A DNA stretch of 12,558 nt from Neisseriaceae bacterium (GTDB lineage: Bacteria > Pseudomonadota > Gammaproteobacteria > Burkholderiales > Neisseriaceae): NCBI GenBank assembly GCA_030151665.1, contig JASLDB010000236.1:1-12558 (forward strand). The letters run 5' to 3'. Below are positions 1 through 7,094 of the stretch, in pieces (position 1 is the first letter of the stretch; each line of letters begins with the position of its first letter). The notes under the pieces were generated by a model that worked only from the letters and a program-made list of their open reading frames with translations, did not search any database and was not told the origin of the DNA. The position numbers were made by a program, and so were the translations under genes.

Positions 1-16
1 CTTGCTTGTTTGATAT

Positions 17-35
17 AATAATGAGAATCGTTTTT
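17..35 (+). promoter_or_regulatory. Putative Fur box upstream of the AraC-family regulator
   Basis: The 19 bases AATAATGAGAATCGTTTTT agree with the Fur consensus GATAATGATAATCATTATC at 14 of 19 positions by hand alignment, with the core ATAATGA-AATC intact. The site lies about 50 bp before the chosen start of the AraC-type gene, where a promoter would be expected. Iron-loaded Fur would probably repress the regulator here. Whether a divergent gene lies upstream is unknown because the window starts at base 1. Confidence 0.65.
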
Positions 36-52
36 ATTATTATATTAATGCT

Positions 53-67
53 ATTGCATCATGCAAT
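53..67. promoter_or_regulatory. Palindrome ATTGCAT-C-ATGCAAT, possible autoregulatory site
   Basis: A perfect 7+1+7 inverted repeat sits between the Fur box and the ribosome binding site of the AraC-type gene. The half-site ATTGCAT occurs again at 4624-4630, upstream of the siderophore operon that this regulator probably controls. This suggests a binding site for the regulator itself. It overlaps the upstream ATG at 61, which is another reason to place the true start at 88. The assignment to the regulator is inference. Confidence 0.4.
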
Positions 68-87
68 GCGCTAAAAAAGGGCTAGTT

Positions 88-1044
88 ATGGCCAATATTC
101 AGCATATTTATCAGCAATATCAACAGCACTTGCAAAGTCACACCGATGTATCCATACGCATGAATGTAACGGATGATTGCAGTGCTGCTCAATATACAGC
201 CAATGGCTTACAGACACAGTTACAGATTAATCAGTTTAACAATGGCATGATATTGTCACGCCATTGTAATCAGGGACAAGGGATCTACCACAGCCATGCA
301 GATTATTTTAGTCACAATTGCGCATTGTTTTTTATGGTTGGTGGTGACAACCATGTGCATTTTGCAGATGGAAAAAGTTTGCTAGCCAAAGCAGGAGAGG
401 TATGGCAATTGACTGGAGATATTCACAATGCCAATGAGCAAAAAATCATCCATCAACAGCAAATGCAATCGTTGCATTTGGATTTTTCATTGGAAAAGCT
501 ATCACACTGGCAAGAAGAGGGTGTATTGTCATCTTCTGCTTTGACTTGTTCCAATCATCAACAAGCACAATTTACCCAGCTGGCCAAACCATCGCTTGCT
601 TTAACCCTATTGGCACAAAAAATATTGCAACAACCTTATCAAACTGATGCTTTGTCTTGTCTGGTGTTGGAATCAGTCACTTTGGATTTTACTGCCCATG
701 TATTGCGGTTTATGTTGGATAAACCACTACAGACGAAACACAAAAGCCAGATTGATGAAGTCATTGATATTATTCGGATGGAGTTTACCCAAGACTTAAG
801 CATTGCCATGCTCGCAAGGCGAGTGGGGATGAATGAATGCTATTTAAAACGGGATTTTAAAGCCCAAACAGGGTTGACGATCGGCCAGTTTATTCGCCAG
901 TTGCGTTTAGATTGTGCTTTGGATAGATTGTTGCAGCAAAAAAGCATTAAAGAAACCATGTATTTTGTCGGCTATCGCCACGTTGGTCACTTTAATGCTT
1001 TATTCAAGCAAAAGTTTGGTTATCTGCCCAGTGAAATTAAATGA
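88..1044 (+). CDS. AraC-family transcriptional regulator, PchR-like, of siderophore uptake
   Basis: A 318-residue DNA-binding regulator. The C-terminal 97 residues (about 222-318) form the AraC double helix-turn-helix: the first helix pair is around LSIAMLARRVGMNECYLKRD, and the second ends in the family signature GYRHVGHFNALFKQKFGYLPSE. The N-terminal 200 residues are weakly conserved and would be the effector domain. In PchR-type proteins that domain senses the ferri-siderophore. The start at 88 was chosen because AAAAAAGGG at 73-81 gives a well-placed Shine-Dalgarno, whereas the in-frame ATG at 61 has none. A Fur-box-like site lies upstream. The gene converges on the TonB-dependent receptor gene, with the two stop codons directly adjacent (1044/1045). 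It most likely activates that receptor operon, as PchR and Neisseria MpeR do for their targets. The specific effector cannot be read from the sequence. Confidence 0.88.
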   Translation: MANIQHIYQQYQQHLQSHTDVSIRMNVTDDCSAAQYTANGLQTQLQINQFNNGMILSRHCNQGQGIYHSHADYFSHNCALFFMVGGDNHVHFADGKSLLAKAGEVWQLTGDIHNANEQKIIHQQQMQSLHLDFSLEKLSHWQEEGVLSSSALTCSNHQQAQFTQLAKPSLALTLLAQKILQQPYQTDALSCLVLESVTLDFTAHVLRFMLDKPLQTKHKSQIDEVIDIIRMEFTQDLSIAMLARRVGMNECYLKRDFKAQTGLTIGQFIRQLRLDCALDRLLQQKSIKETMYFVGYRHVGHFNALFKQKFGYLPSEIK

Positions 1045-3198
1045 TTAAAATTGATAACGCCATGTTGCATTAATTGTACGAGGCGAACCAAAACTGCGTC
1101 TATCGGGTTGGTTGCGGTATTCGGTATTGAATGTGTTGTTAACGTTCAAAGTTAAAGATGCTTTGGGGTTGATTTGGTAGCGTGCCATTAAGTCCACTAC
1201 AGAATAGGCTTTTTGTTTGGCATTGGATAAAGCACGTTGCTTGCTGGCATCGTCTTTGACCATTCCCAATACACTGGTGCTATGGGTTTCACTTTGCCAA
1301 CGCACACCACCACCTATTGTCCATTTTAACCAGGTTTGTGGCAATTGATAACGGGTAAACAGTTTGAAGCTGTATTTGGGACTGGTTTCAGTGTTTAAGC
1401 GTTGCTGGTTTTGATCACGACTTAAGGTTTGGGCAAACCCTGCATGGATGTGCCAATCTGGTTTGATTTCACCACCAATTTCTATTTCAAAGCCCGTTGT
1501 TTTGGCTTTGTCTACTGCTTGGTAATAGCGTTCTCCATCCGGATGTTGCCCCGCTACAATGGCTAAATTGTTTTTTTCTGTTTGAAAAACAGCCACAGAA
1601 GCATTGACACGACCTTCTTGCCATTCACCTTTCAAACCCAGTTCCAGATTGTTACCAGTAATGGGATTAAGGTAATCACCTGTTTGATCTTTCTCTTTTT
1701 GTGGGATAAACAAACTGCTGTAAGCAGCATAAGCCGATAAAGTATCACTGAGCTGATAGACCATGCCAACATAAGGCGTGAATCGGCTATTTTTACTGTG
1801 GGCAATGCCTTGGATTTGGCTATTGTAACCACCATAATCGACTTGGCTATATCGACCACCCAAGACTAAAGACCATTTATCAGTTGGGTGTAAGTGGGTC
1901 GAAGCATAAGCACCATATTGCTTTTGCTCTGTCTGGCGTGACAATGGATTCATGTTGTCAAAATCCGGGCGTGGAATATTGGCAATATTGTCATCATGGT
2001 AAACATTGTCCACCAAAATAGGTGCACCACGGCCTCCATTGCCATGATCTGCATAATGAAAACCATTGAAACCCATGATAAACTCATGGTTTCTGCCAGC
2101 TATTTCATATTGACCACTGAGTGAAGCATTGAGGCTGTGTGATGTGGGTAACCCCAACCAATAACCGGGAATCAATAAGGCAGATTGGTTTTGGTGATTG
2201 ACTCCCAATAAGCCCGCGACACCATATGGGTGATACCATTTGCTTTTGGTGTATTGGTATTCCACTTCGGCTTTAACACCATTGTCAAAATAATGTTTAA
2301 TGCCTGTGAAAAAATGTCGCGATTGAGTACGGCTAAAAGCCCAAAGGGGAGCTGGATTGTCTTTAGGGCCAAAATGGGTGGCATAGCCTTCATCATCGTA
2401 AGCAGAAAAAGTATGTGAAGCGCTGCCATTTTCTTTGGCATATTGCCATTGTAGCCCCGCATACCATTGGGTTGCATCACTTAAGTCGTATTCCATGATG
2501 CCATAAAACGAAGCAGCTTGGTCATCCTCTCGTTTGCGCCAAGAATCCCCTTTTTCATAAGACAAAACTGCGCGAGCACGCAAACTTTGTGCCTCATTTA
2601 AGCTTCCAGATACATCGGCTTCTATGCCGTGTCGCTGTCGACTACCCAGGTTTGCTGATACACTGCTTTGTGCTTCTGCCGTTGGGCGTTTGCGTATTAC
2701 ATTTATGGTCGCACCTGGCTCGCCAGAACCATCCAATAGACTGGATACACCACGAACAACCTCCACTCGTTCATAAGCAGCCGTTCCCATGTTACCAGTA
2801 TCTAAGCCTGCATTGTTGGTTGCTAGGCCATTGAGCCGGTAATTGGTGATTTTGCTGCCCCTGGCATACAAATCGTTGTAACCCGCTCGATTTGACCCCC
2901 AAATTCGCTGGGTGACACCAGTGGCTTGTACAATAGCACTATCCAATGTTTTGATATTTTGGTCGGTTAACTGTTGGTGGGTAATCACAGAAATGCTTTG
3001 GGGTGTTTCTTTGAGGTGCATATTCATGCCTGTGGCTGTATTGCTACCTGCGGTGGTATAGCCTCGATTGCCAGATTTGGCTTTGCCAATCACTTGTACT
3101 TCGGGTAGTTCAACCATGTCAATGGTGTCATCAGCATATAGATACATTGGCAATAATGCCAAAGCCATCGGTGTGAGTTGGCGAAAACGGATAGACAT
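1045..3198 (-). CDS. TonB-dependent siderophore receptor, FhuE/FpvA/PupB type
   Basis: A 717-residue outer-membrane ferri-siderophore transporter. A signal peptide ends near residue 22 (LPMYLYA-DD) and a TonB-box-like stretch follows (about 24-31). The plug domain spans about 60-170 and contains ETPQSISVITHQQL, YARGSKITNYRLNG and ERVEVVRGVSSLLDGSGEPG. The rest is a 22-strand-type barrel ending in the aromatic terminus WRYQF. Segments such as YAAYSSLFIPQ and LNPITGNNLELGLKGEW closely resemble E. coli FhuE, so a hydroxamate-type siderophore is the best guess; the ligand is not proven. There is no N-terminal STN signalling domain, so it should not signal through an FpvR/FecR-type sigma system, in keeping with control by the neighbouring AraC protein. 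Start 3198 has AAGGGAA in front of it. It is the last gene of the minus-strand unit, 51 bp after the cupin gene. No terminator separates it from the opposing regulator gene. Confidence 0.93.
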   Translation of the reverse strand: MSIRFRQLTPMALALLPMYLYADDTIDMVELPEVQVIGKAKSGNRGYTTAGSNTATGMNMHLKETPQSISVITHQQLTDQNIKTLDSAIVQATGVTQRIWGSNRAGYNDLYARGSKITNYRLNGLATNNAGLDTGNMGTAAYERVEVVRGVSSLLDGSGEPGATINVIRKRPTAEAQSSVSANLGSRQRHGIEADVSGSLNEAQSLRARAVLSYEKGDSWRKREDDQAASFYGIMEYDLSDATQWYAGLQWQYAKENGSASHTFSAYDDEGYATHFGPKDNPAPLWAFSRTQSRHFFTGIKHYFDNGVKAEVEYQYTKSKWYHPYGVAGLLGVNHQNQSALLIPGYWLGLPTSHSLNASLSGQYEIAGRNHEFIMGFNGFHYADHGNGGRGAPILVDNVYHDDNIANIPRPDFDNMNPLSRQTEQKQYGAYASTHLHPTDKWSLVLGGRYSQVDYGGYNSQIQGIAHSKNSRFTPYVGMVYQLSDTLSAYAAYSSLFIPQKEKDQTGDYLNPITGNNLELGLKGEWQEGRVNASVAVFQTEKNNLAIVAGQHPDGERYYQAVDKAKTTGFEIEIGGEIKPDWHIHAGFAQTLSRDQNQQRLNTETSPKYSFKLFTRYQLPQTWLKWTIGGGVRWQSETHSTSVLGMVKDDASKQRALSNAKQKAYSVVDLMARYQINPKASLTLNVNNTFNTEYRNQPDRRSFGSPRTINATWRYQF

Positions 3199-3249
3199 AT
3201 TGTTCCCTTGTTAATCAATATGTGGTCAATAAAATGGGTGGATTGTTGA

Positions 3250-3582
3250 TTAATCGTTTCGATTTTCAATCAGCACAATGCTGCATTCTTCTTGGGCAGA
3301 GGGCTTTTGTGCAATGTTTTTGGCAATCACAAAAAATTGCCCTGCACTTAAATGCTGTGTTTGACGACTATCTTTGAAATCAATTTGCATTTTGCCATCC
3401 ACCACAAAAATTACCTTGTCACTGGTTTCATGGGCATGCCATTCAAATTCACCTTGAAATTTCACTAAGCGAAATTGAAAACCATGTTGGTTAATGATTT
3501 TGGGTTGCCAATGTTCTGTTATGCTGTCTAATTCTTGTCTTAGGTTTAACACATCGTTTGGTTGGAAATGAATGATTGACAT
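3250..3582 (-). CDS. Small single-domain cupin with altered metal ligands
   Basis: A 110-residue cytoplasmic protein (no signal peptide) of the single-domain cupin family. The order of segments, EHWQPKII, GEFEWHAHE, VVDGKMQIDF, AGQFFVIA and KPSAQEE, matches small stand-alone cupins whose usual form reads GEFVWHxHExEDE...VPKGVEHKP. Here the HxH pair is kept (H49, H51). The following glutamate ligand is K56, and the second-motif histidine is Q92 within AKNIAQKP. Two of the four usual metal ligands are therefore missing, so ordinary metal-dependent chemistry is doubtful, although E52 or D55 could substitute. The gene lies between the binding-protein gene (19-bp gap) and the receptor gene, in the same direction, with AAGGACA as ribosome binding site. 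An accessory role in siderophore handling or sensing is inferred from context only. Confidence 0.85.
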   Translation of the reverse strand: MSIIHFQPNDVLNLRQELDSITEHWQPKIINQHGFQFRLVKFQGEFEWHAHETSDKVIFVVDGKMQIDFKDSRQTQHLSAGQFFVIAKNIAQKPSAQEECSIVLIENRND

Positions 3583-3601
3583 GATGAATTGTCCTTTTAT
3601 T

Positions 3602-4564
3602 TTAATGGGTTGATTTTTTTGCGTGAGTGAAAGCAGTGGCTAACTGTTGACTGGCTTGTTTGAGTTGATAGGCGCCACCTGCCACAATGTAATTGGCATT
3701 GTGCATAACAATAACGTGTCCTTTTTGCCAAGCAGTGGTTTGTCTGGTGAGTGGATTGTCCAAGACGGTTAAGGCATCATCGCCTTTTTCACCCAAAGAT
3801 GAGGTGCGGTCTAAAACAAAGATCCAATCAGGGTTGTGTTCTTTGATGTATTCAAACGATACCAATTGACCATGTGCAGAATTTTTCAATTGATTGTCTG
3901 CGGCAGGAATACCAAGATCCAAATGTATCCAACTGCCTAAGCGAGACTGCGGACCAAAAGCCGATATTTTTTGACCAGTAATCGATAAAACCATGCCATT
4001 GCCTATGCCTTTTGCCAAGATACGGGTTTGGTCAAATGACTGGTCGATTTCGTGGATAAGTTGTTTGCCCTTGGCTTCTTGATTAAATAACACAGAAAAC
4101 GCTTGAATGCGCTCTTTGGCGCTTTGGCGAATTTGCTCATTATCAATGGTCATGTCGATGGTTGGGGCAATATTTTTTAATTCATCGTATGCCACTGCAC
4201 CAGGCCCTCCTGTGATGATTAAGTCGGGTTTCAAGTTACTTAAAGCCTCATAATTGGGTTCAAACAGCGTGCCCACCACTTGGCTTTTTGAAAAAACGGG
4301 TGCCAAATAATCAACCATGACTTTATCTGTGCTGGCCATCACAGGAACCCCTAATTGGGTGAGGGTATCTAATGCTGCCCAGTCAAAAACGGCAATATTG
4401 CTGGGTTCTTTTGGTAAGGTGACCATGCCTTTGGCTGTTTGTATGGATACATTTGATTGAGCCGACATTGTGGAAGCTGCTTTGTTGGCTTCTTGCGAAG
4501 ATGCTGGGTCAGTACAGGCTGATAGCCATAAAATAGCCAAACAAGGTAAAAAATATTGATGCAT
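3602..4564 (-). CDS. Siderophore-binding lipoprotein, CeuE/YclQ/FetB type
   Basis: A 320-residue periplasmic substrate-binding lipoprotein of the FepB/CeuE cluster. The signal peptide ends in the lipobox LSAC with lipidated Cys17. Two lobes follow, with NIAVFDWAALDTLTQLGVPV near 56-75 and EPNYEALSNLKPDLIITGG at 102-120. The strongest similarity in memory is to CeuE/YclQ/FatB, including KISAFGPQSRLG, HGQLVSFEYI and NPDWIFVLDR. By alignment from memory, R208, H231 and Y292 correspond to the CeuE ligand-site residues Arg, His and Tyr; there, His and Tyr complete iron coordination of tetradentate catecholates. It would pass ferri-siderophore from the receptor to an inner-membrane ABC permease. 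No permease or ATPase gene is adjacent. It is the first gene of the minus-strand unit, with a modest ribosome binding site (AAAGAG) and a Fur-box-like site in front. Confidence 0.9.
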   Translation of the reverse strand: MHQYFLPCLAILWLSACTDPASSQEANKAASTMSAQSNVSIQTAKGMVTLPKEPSNIAVFDWAALDTLTQLGVPVMASTDKVMVDYLAPVFSKSQVVGTLFEPNYEALSNLKPDLIITGGPGAVAYDELKNIAPTIDMTIDNEQIRQSAKERIQAFSVLFNQEAKGKQLIHEIDQSFDQTRILAKGIGNGMVLSITGQKISAFGPQSRLGSWIHLDLGIPAADNQLKNSAHGQLVSFEYIKEHNPDWIFVLDRTSSLGEKGDDALTVLDNPLTRQTTAWQKGHVIVMHNANYIVAGGAYQLKQASQQLATAFTHAKKSTH

Positions 4565-4579
4565 TTTAGCTCTTTAATT

Positions 4580-4598
4580 AATAATAAAAATCAATATT
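4580..4598 (-). promoter_or_regulatory. Putative Fur box at the siderophore operon promoter
   Basis: The plus-strand bases AATAATAAAAATCAATATT match the Fur consensus at 14 of 19 positions by hand alignment. The site is 16-34 bp before the start codon of the binding-protein gene. A minus-strand TTGCCA (complement of 4615-4620) is a fair -35 element whose -10 would fall on this box. Fur binding here would block transcription. The region is AT-rich, so some matches are expected by chance. Confidence 0.5.
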
Positions 4599-4616
4599 AA
4601 TTAGATTAGAGTAATG

Positions 4617-4694
4617 GCAATTGATTGCATAGTGGACAAAGGGGATGGGAGCCTTAGTATTGCGGATTGCGCATCAATCATTCCCAATTGTGCA
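4617..4694. promoter_or_regulatory. Array of ATTGC-type boxes, candidate AraC-regulator sites
   Basis: Related octamers occur at 4624 (ATTGCATA), 4666 (ATTGCGCA) and 4687 (ATTGTGCA). Start-to-start distances are 42 and 21 bp, close to four and two helical turns, so all face the same side of the helix. The first overlaps a palindrome, GCAAT-TG-ATTGC (4617-4628). AraC-type activators bind phased direct repeats upstream of the -35 element, which is where these lie relative to the minus-strand operon. The heptamer ATTGCAT recurs at 53-59 next to the regulator gene. Confidence 0.4.
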
Positions 4695-4792
4695 AAATAT
4701 TGAGTTTATTATGACTAATTTATGACGTTGGAATTGAAATGCAGTAAGATAGGATTTTAGGGTTTGAATAGATAATGAATGAAAGGTGAAGT

Positions 4793-5071
4793 ATGATTTT
4801 TACAATGCTCATTATTGCTTGGTTTCAAGGCCAGTCTGATGGTGAAAAACATCCCTTGTTTTATGCTTTTATTGTTGCTGTGGTCAGCTTATTTTTTAGA
4901 TTGCTTGCAAATAACATTAGCATAACCATGTTAATGAATACGGGTTTCGAATTCTTAGTGGCATTATTGTATTTCTATTTATTGAATTATTTTAATGATA
5001 AGTTGTTTATTTGGATTGCTATTTTTGTTGGTTTCCCTTTGTGCTTATTAATCGTGCCACTGGCATTATAA
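4793..5071 (+). CDS. Small hydrophobic membrane protein, family not recognised
   Basis: A 92-residue protein. A good ribosome binding site (GAAAGGTG) precedes the ATG. The sequence shows a short hydrophobic N-terminus (about 1-10), a charged loop (GQSDGEKH) and three likely membrane segments at about 22-40 (FYAFIVAVVSLFFRLL), 51-66 (FEFLVALLYFYLLNYF) and 70-92 (LFIWIAIFVGFPLCLLIVPL). No catalytic or binding motif is visible. It reads away from the siderophore operon and toward the tau genes, separated from tauA by 165 bp. It could belong to either neighbour or to neither. Its clean start and uniform membrane-protein composition favour a real gene; its function is unknown to me. Confidence 0.65.
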   Translation: MIFTMLIIAWFQGQSDGEKHPLFYAFIVAVVSLFFRLLANNISITMLMNTGFEFLVALLYFYLLNYFNDKLFIWIAIFVGFPLCLLIVPLAL

Positions 5072-5176
5072 GGCTTATGGAATGATTCAAAGTGGACTAA
5101 AAAAACATTGTACTGTTCTATTTAAACCATCATCAACATAACCAAATGGAATTTGATTATAAAAATTAATTCCTTC

Positions 5177-5205
5177 TTGGTATATATTTTTTTGATTAGT
5201 ATTAA
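5177..5205 (+). promoter_or_regulatory. Possible promoter of the tau operon
   Basis: TTGGTA (5177-5182) and TATTAA (5200-5205) are separated by 17 bp. Each matches four of six positions of the sigma-70 consensus. They lie 31-60 bp before the tauA start, which has GGGAG at 5225-5229 as ribosome binding site. I see no convincing CysB- or Cbl-type activator site, but those are weakly defined. Confidence 0.3.
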
Positions 5206-5236
5206 GCTTTCATGACAGTGTATTGGGAGCGGCAAG

Positions 5237-6301
5237 ATGTCTTTATACCAACCCAAAAAAAAGCAGAAACAGCGGGTGTTAATGGTATTGGCTGGTGTAT
5301 TGGTGGCAATCATTGGTTTTATTTACAGTCAAAAAAACACCTCAACAACAGTAAGTCAGCAGGGTGATACAGTCGGTGTTCAAGGTAAGAAGCCAATTGT
5401 CATTGCTTATCAAACTGGGGTCGACCCAACTAAGCTGGCACAAGCCAACCATGATTATGAACACAAAATGGGGCGAGCCATCATTTGGAAAAAATTCGAC
5501 AGTGGTGCTGATGTTTTAACAGCATTGGCTGCTGGTGATGTGGATATTGGCAATATTGGCTCAAGCCCATTTACCATTGCAACAAGCCAAGGCTTACCAA
5601 TTGAGGCATTTTACATTGCCTCTGTATTGGGTACATCCGAAGCATTAGTGGTTCGTCCTTCTATTAAGACAGCTCAAGACTTATTGGGCAAGAAGATTGC
5701 TGTACCGTTTACGTCCACTACCCATTACAGTTTATTATCTGCCTTGAAACATTGGCAAATTGCCAAAGAAAATACGAAGTTGGTTAATTTGCGCCCACCA
5801 GAAATCATGGCGGCATGGGAGCGTGGTGATATTGATGCAGCTTATGTATGGGAACCTGCTTTAAGTAAGCTTAAGGCGACAGGGCATGTGTTGGTGTCGA
5901 ATGAAGATGTCGGTAAGTGGGGTGCGCCAACTTATGATTTATGGGTGGCAAGAAGCACTTTTGCAAAAGAAAACCCACAAGTTTTGGCACAGTTTGTTGC
6001 CGTGAGTAATCAAGTCATCGCTACGTTTAATCATCAGCCTAAAGCCATATTAGGCAATGCTGAATCAATGGCCAAAATAGCGACTTTAACAGGTTCAAAA
6101 GCAGAAGAAGTTGCACAATTATTGCCCAGTAATCACTACCCAAATTTAGCAGAGCAAAAGCAGATATTGTCCACTCGCTTTGCTAATGATATTGAACACA
6201 CTGCTCGATTTTTACATGAGCAAGGCAGTGTTGACAATATTCAAAAATCTTATCAACAAGTGGTTAATGTCATCGCAATAGAAACAATATTGGAACCATG
6301 A
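5237..6301 (+). CDS. tauA: Taurine ABC transporter substrate-binding protein TauA
   Basis: A 354-residue periplasmic protein that captures taurine for the TauBC transporter. From about residue 52 it tracks E. coli TauA closely: IAYQTGVDPTKLAQA, WKKFDSGADVLTALAAGDVD, IGNIGSSPFTIATSQ, IAVPFTSTTHYSLLSALKHW, AAWERGDIDAAYVWEPA and WGAPTYDLW. These are hallmarks of the TauA branch of the SsuA/TauA family. The N-terminus is unusual: 13 mostly polar and basic residues (QPKKKQKQR), one hydrophobic segment (about 14-31) and a Ser/Thr/Gln-rich linker, with no lipobox. It may be an uncleaved membrane anchor rather than a normal signal peptide. It is longer than E. coli TauA (320). Its stop is one base before the tauB start. 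Confidence 0.92.
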   Translation: MSLYQPKKKQKQRVLMVLAGVLVAIIGFIYSQKNTSTTVSQQGDTVGVQGKKPIVIAYQTGVDPTKLAQANHDYEHKMGRAIIWKKFDSGADVLTALAAGDVDIGNIGSSPFTIATSQGLPIEAFYIASVLGTSEALVVRPSIKTAQDLLGKKIAVPFTSTTHYSLLSALKHWQIAKENTKLVNLRPPEIMAAWERGDIDAAYVWEPALSKLKATGHVLVSNEDVGKWGAPTYDLWVARSTFAKENPQVLAQFVAVSNQVIATFNHQPKAILGNAESMAKIATLTGSKAEEVAQLLPSNHYPNLAEQKQILSTRFANDIEHTARFLHEQGSVDNIQKSYQQVVNVIAIETILEP

Positions 6302-6302
6302 T

Positions 6303-7094
6303 ATGGCAGATATTATCTTGCAAAATATAAACTTACATTATCCGGATCAACAGCAAGCAGCCTTGTTCAATATTAATTTAACCATTCCGGATGATGGCAT
6401 TACTGTGGTGGTGGGGCCTTCTGGTTGTGGCAAAACATCACTTTTGAATACTGTGGCCGGCTTTTTACAACCCACTGAAGGGCAGATGACACGAAATCAG
6501 CAGTTGATTCGTGAACCCGCATCGGATCGGGTGGTGGTGTTTCAAGATGATGCCTTGATGCCTTGGCTCAATGTTTATGAAAACGTGGCGTTAGGTTTGC
6601 GAATCAATGGCTATTCTCAAGAGGATGAAGTTGCCATTGTTGAAGACAAACTACAAAAAGTGGGTTTAATTCATGCCATTGAAAAAGATATTTGGGCATT
6701 ATCTGGTGGTATGCGTCAGCGTGTTGGTATTGCAGGGGCGTTGGCAATAGAGTCAGATTATATTTTGATGGATGAGCCATTTGGCGCCTTGGATGCAGCT
6801 AGTCGCGAGCAAATGCAGTCATTGATTCTCAACTTGTGGCAAAAAAAATTAAGTGCCTTTTTTGTGATTACCCATGATATTGAAGAGGCTTTGATTCTGG
6901 CCACACAATTGGTTTTAATGGCGCCGTTTCCAGGTCGGGTGCTGACCATTGAAAAACCTCTATTTCACCAAGAGTGGTTAGATGGCAAAAGTATTCGCCA
7001 AATTAAAGCGGACAAAGCATTCATTGATTATCGAGAACATTTACTGGATAGATTAGCCGCGCACCAAATAGGGCAATATGAGGTGAGTATATGA
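6303..7094 (+). CDS. tauB: Taurine ABC transporter ATP-binding protein TauB
   Basis: A 263-residue ATPase that powers taurine import at the inner face of the cytoplasmic membrane. All ABC motifs are present: Walker A GPSGCGKTS (38-46), Q-loop Gln81 in VFQDDALMPWLN, signature LSGGMRQR (133-140), Walker B YILMDEPFGALD with D157 and E158, and switch His191 in VITHDIEEA. MPWLNVYENVALGL and the GRV segment after the switch are typical of the TauB/SsuB nitrate-sulfonate subfamily. The start follows the tauA stop by one base, and the last four bases overlap the tauC start (ATGA), so the three genes are probably translationally coupled. Confidence 0.94.
   Translation: MADIILQNINLHYPDQQQAALFNINLTIPDDGITVVVGPSGCGKTSLLNTVAGFLQPTEGQMTRNQQLIREPASDRVVVFQDDALMPWLNVYENVALGLRINGYSQEDEVAIVEDKLQKVGLIHAIEKDIWALSGGMRQRVGIAGALAIESDYILMDEPFGALDAASREQMQSLILNLWQKKLSAFFVITHDIEEALILATQLVLMAPFPGRVLTIEKPLFHQEWLDGKSIRQIKADKAFIDYREHLLDRLAAHQIGQYEVSI

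Noticed and set aside
61..87. In-frame ATG at 61 as start of the AraC-type gene
   Set aside because: It has no ribosome binding site and lies within the palindrome at 53-67. The ATG at 88 has AAAAAAGGG at proper distance.
2172..2834. Several frames of 60-100 residues overlapping the receptor gene on both strands
   Set aside because: They follow the codon pattern of the receptor gene, lack ribosome binding sites and show no family features.
5148..5173. GGAATT/AATTCC inverted repeat before tauA
   Set aside because: Six-bp arms with a 14-base loop in AT-rich DNA are expected by chance, and it has no T run for termination.
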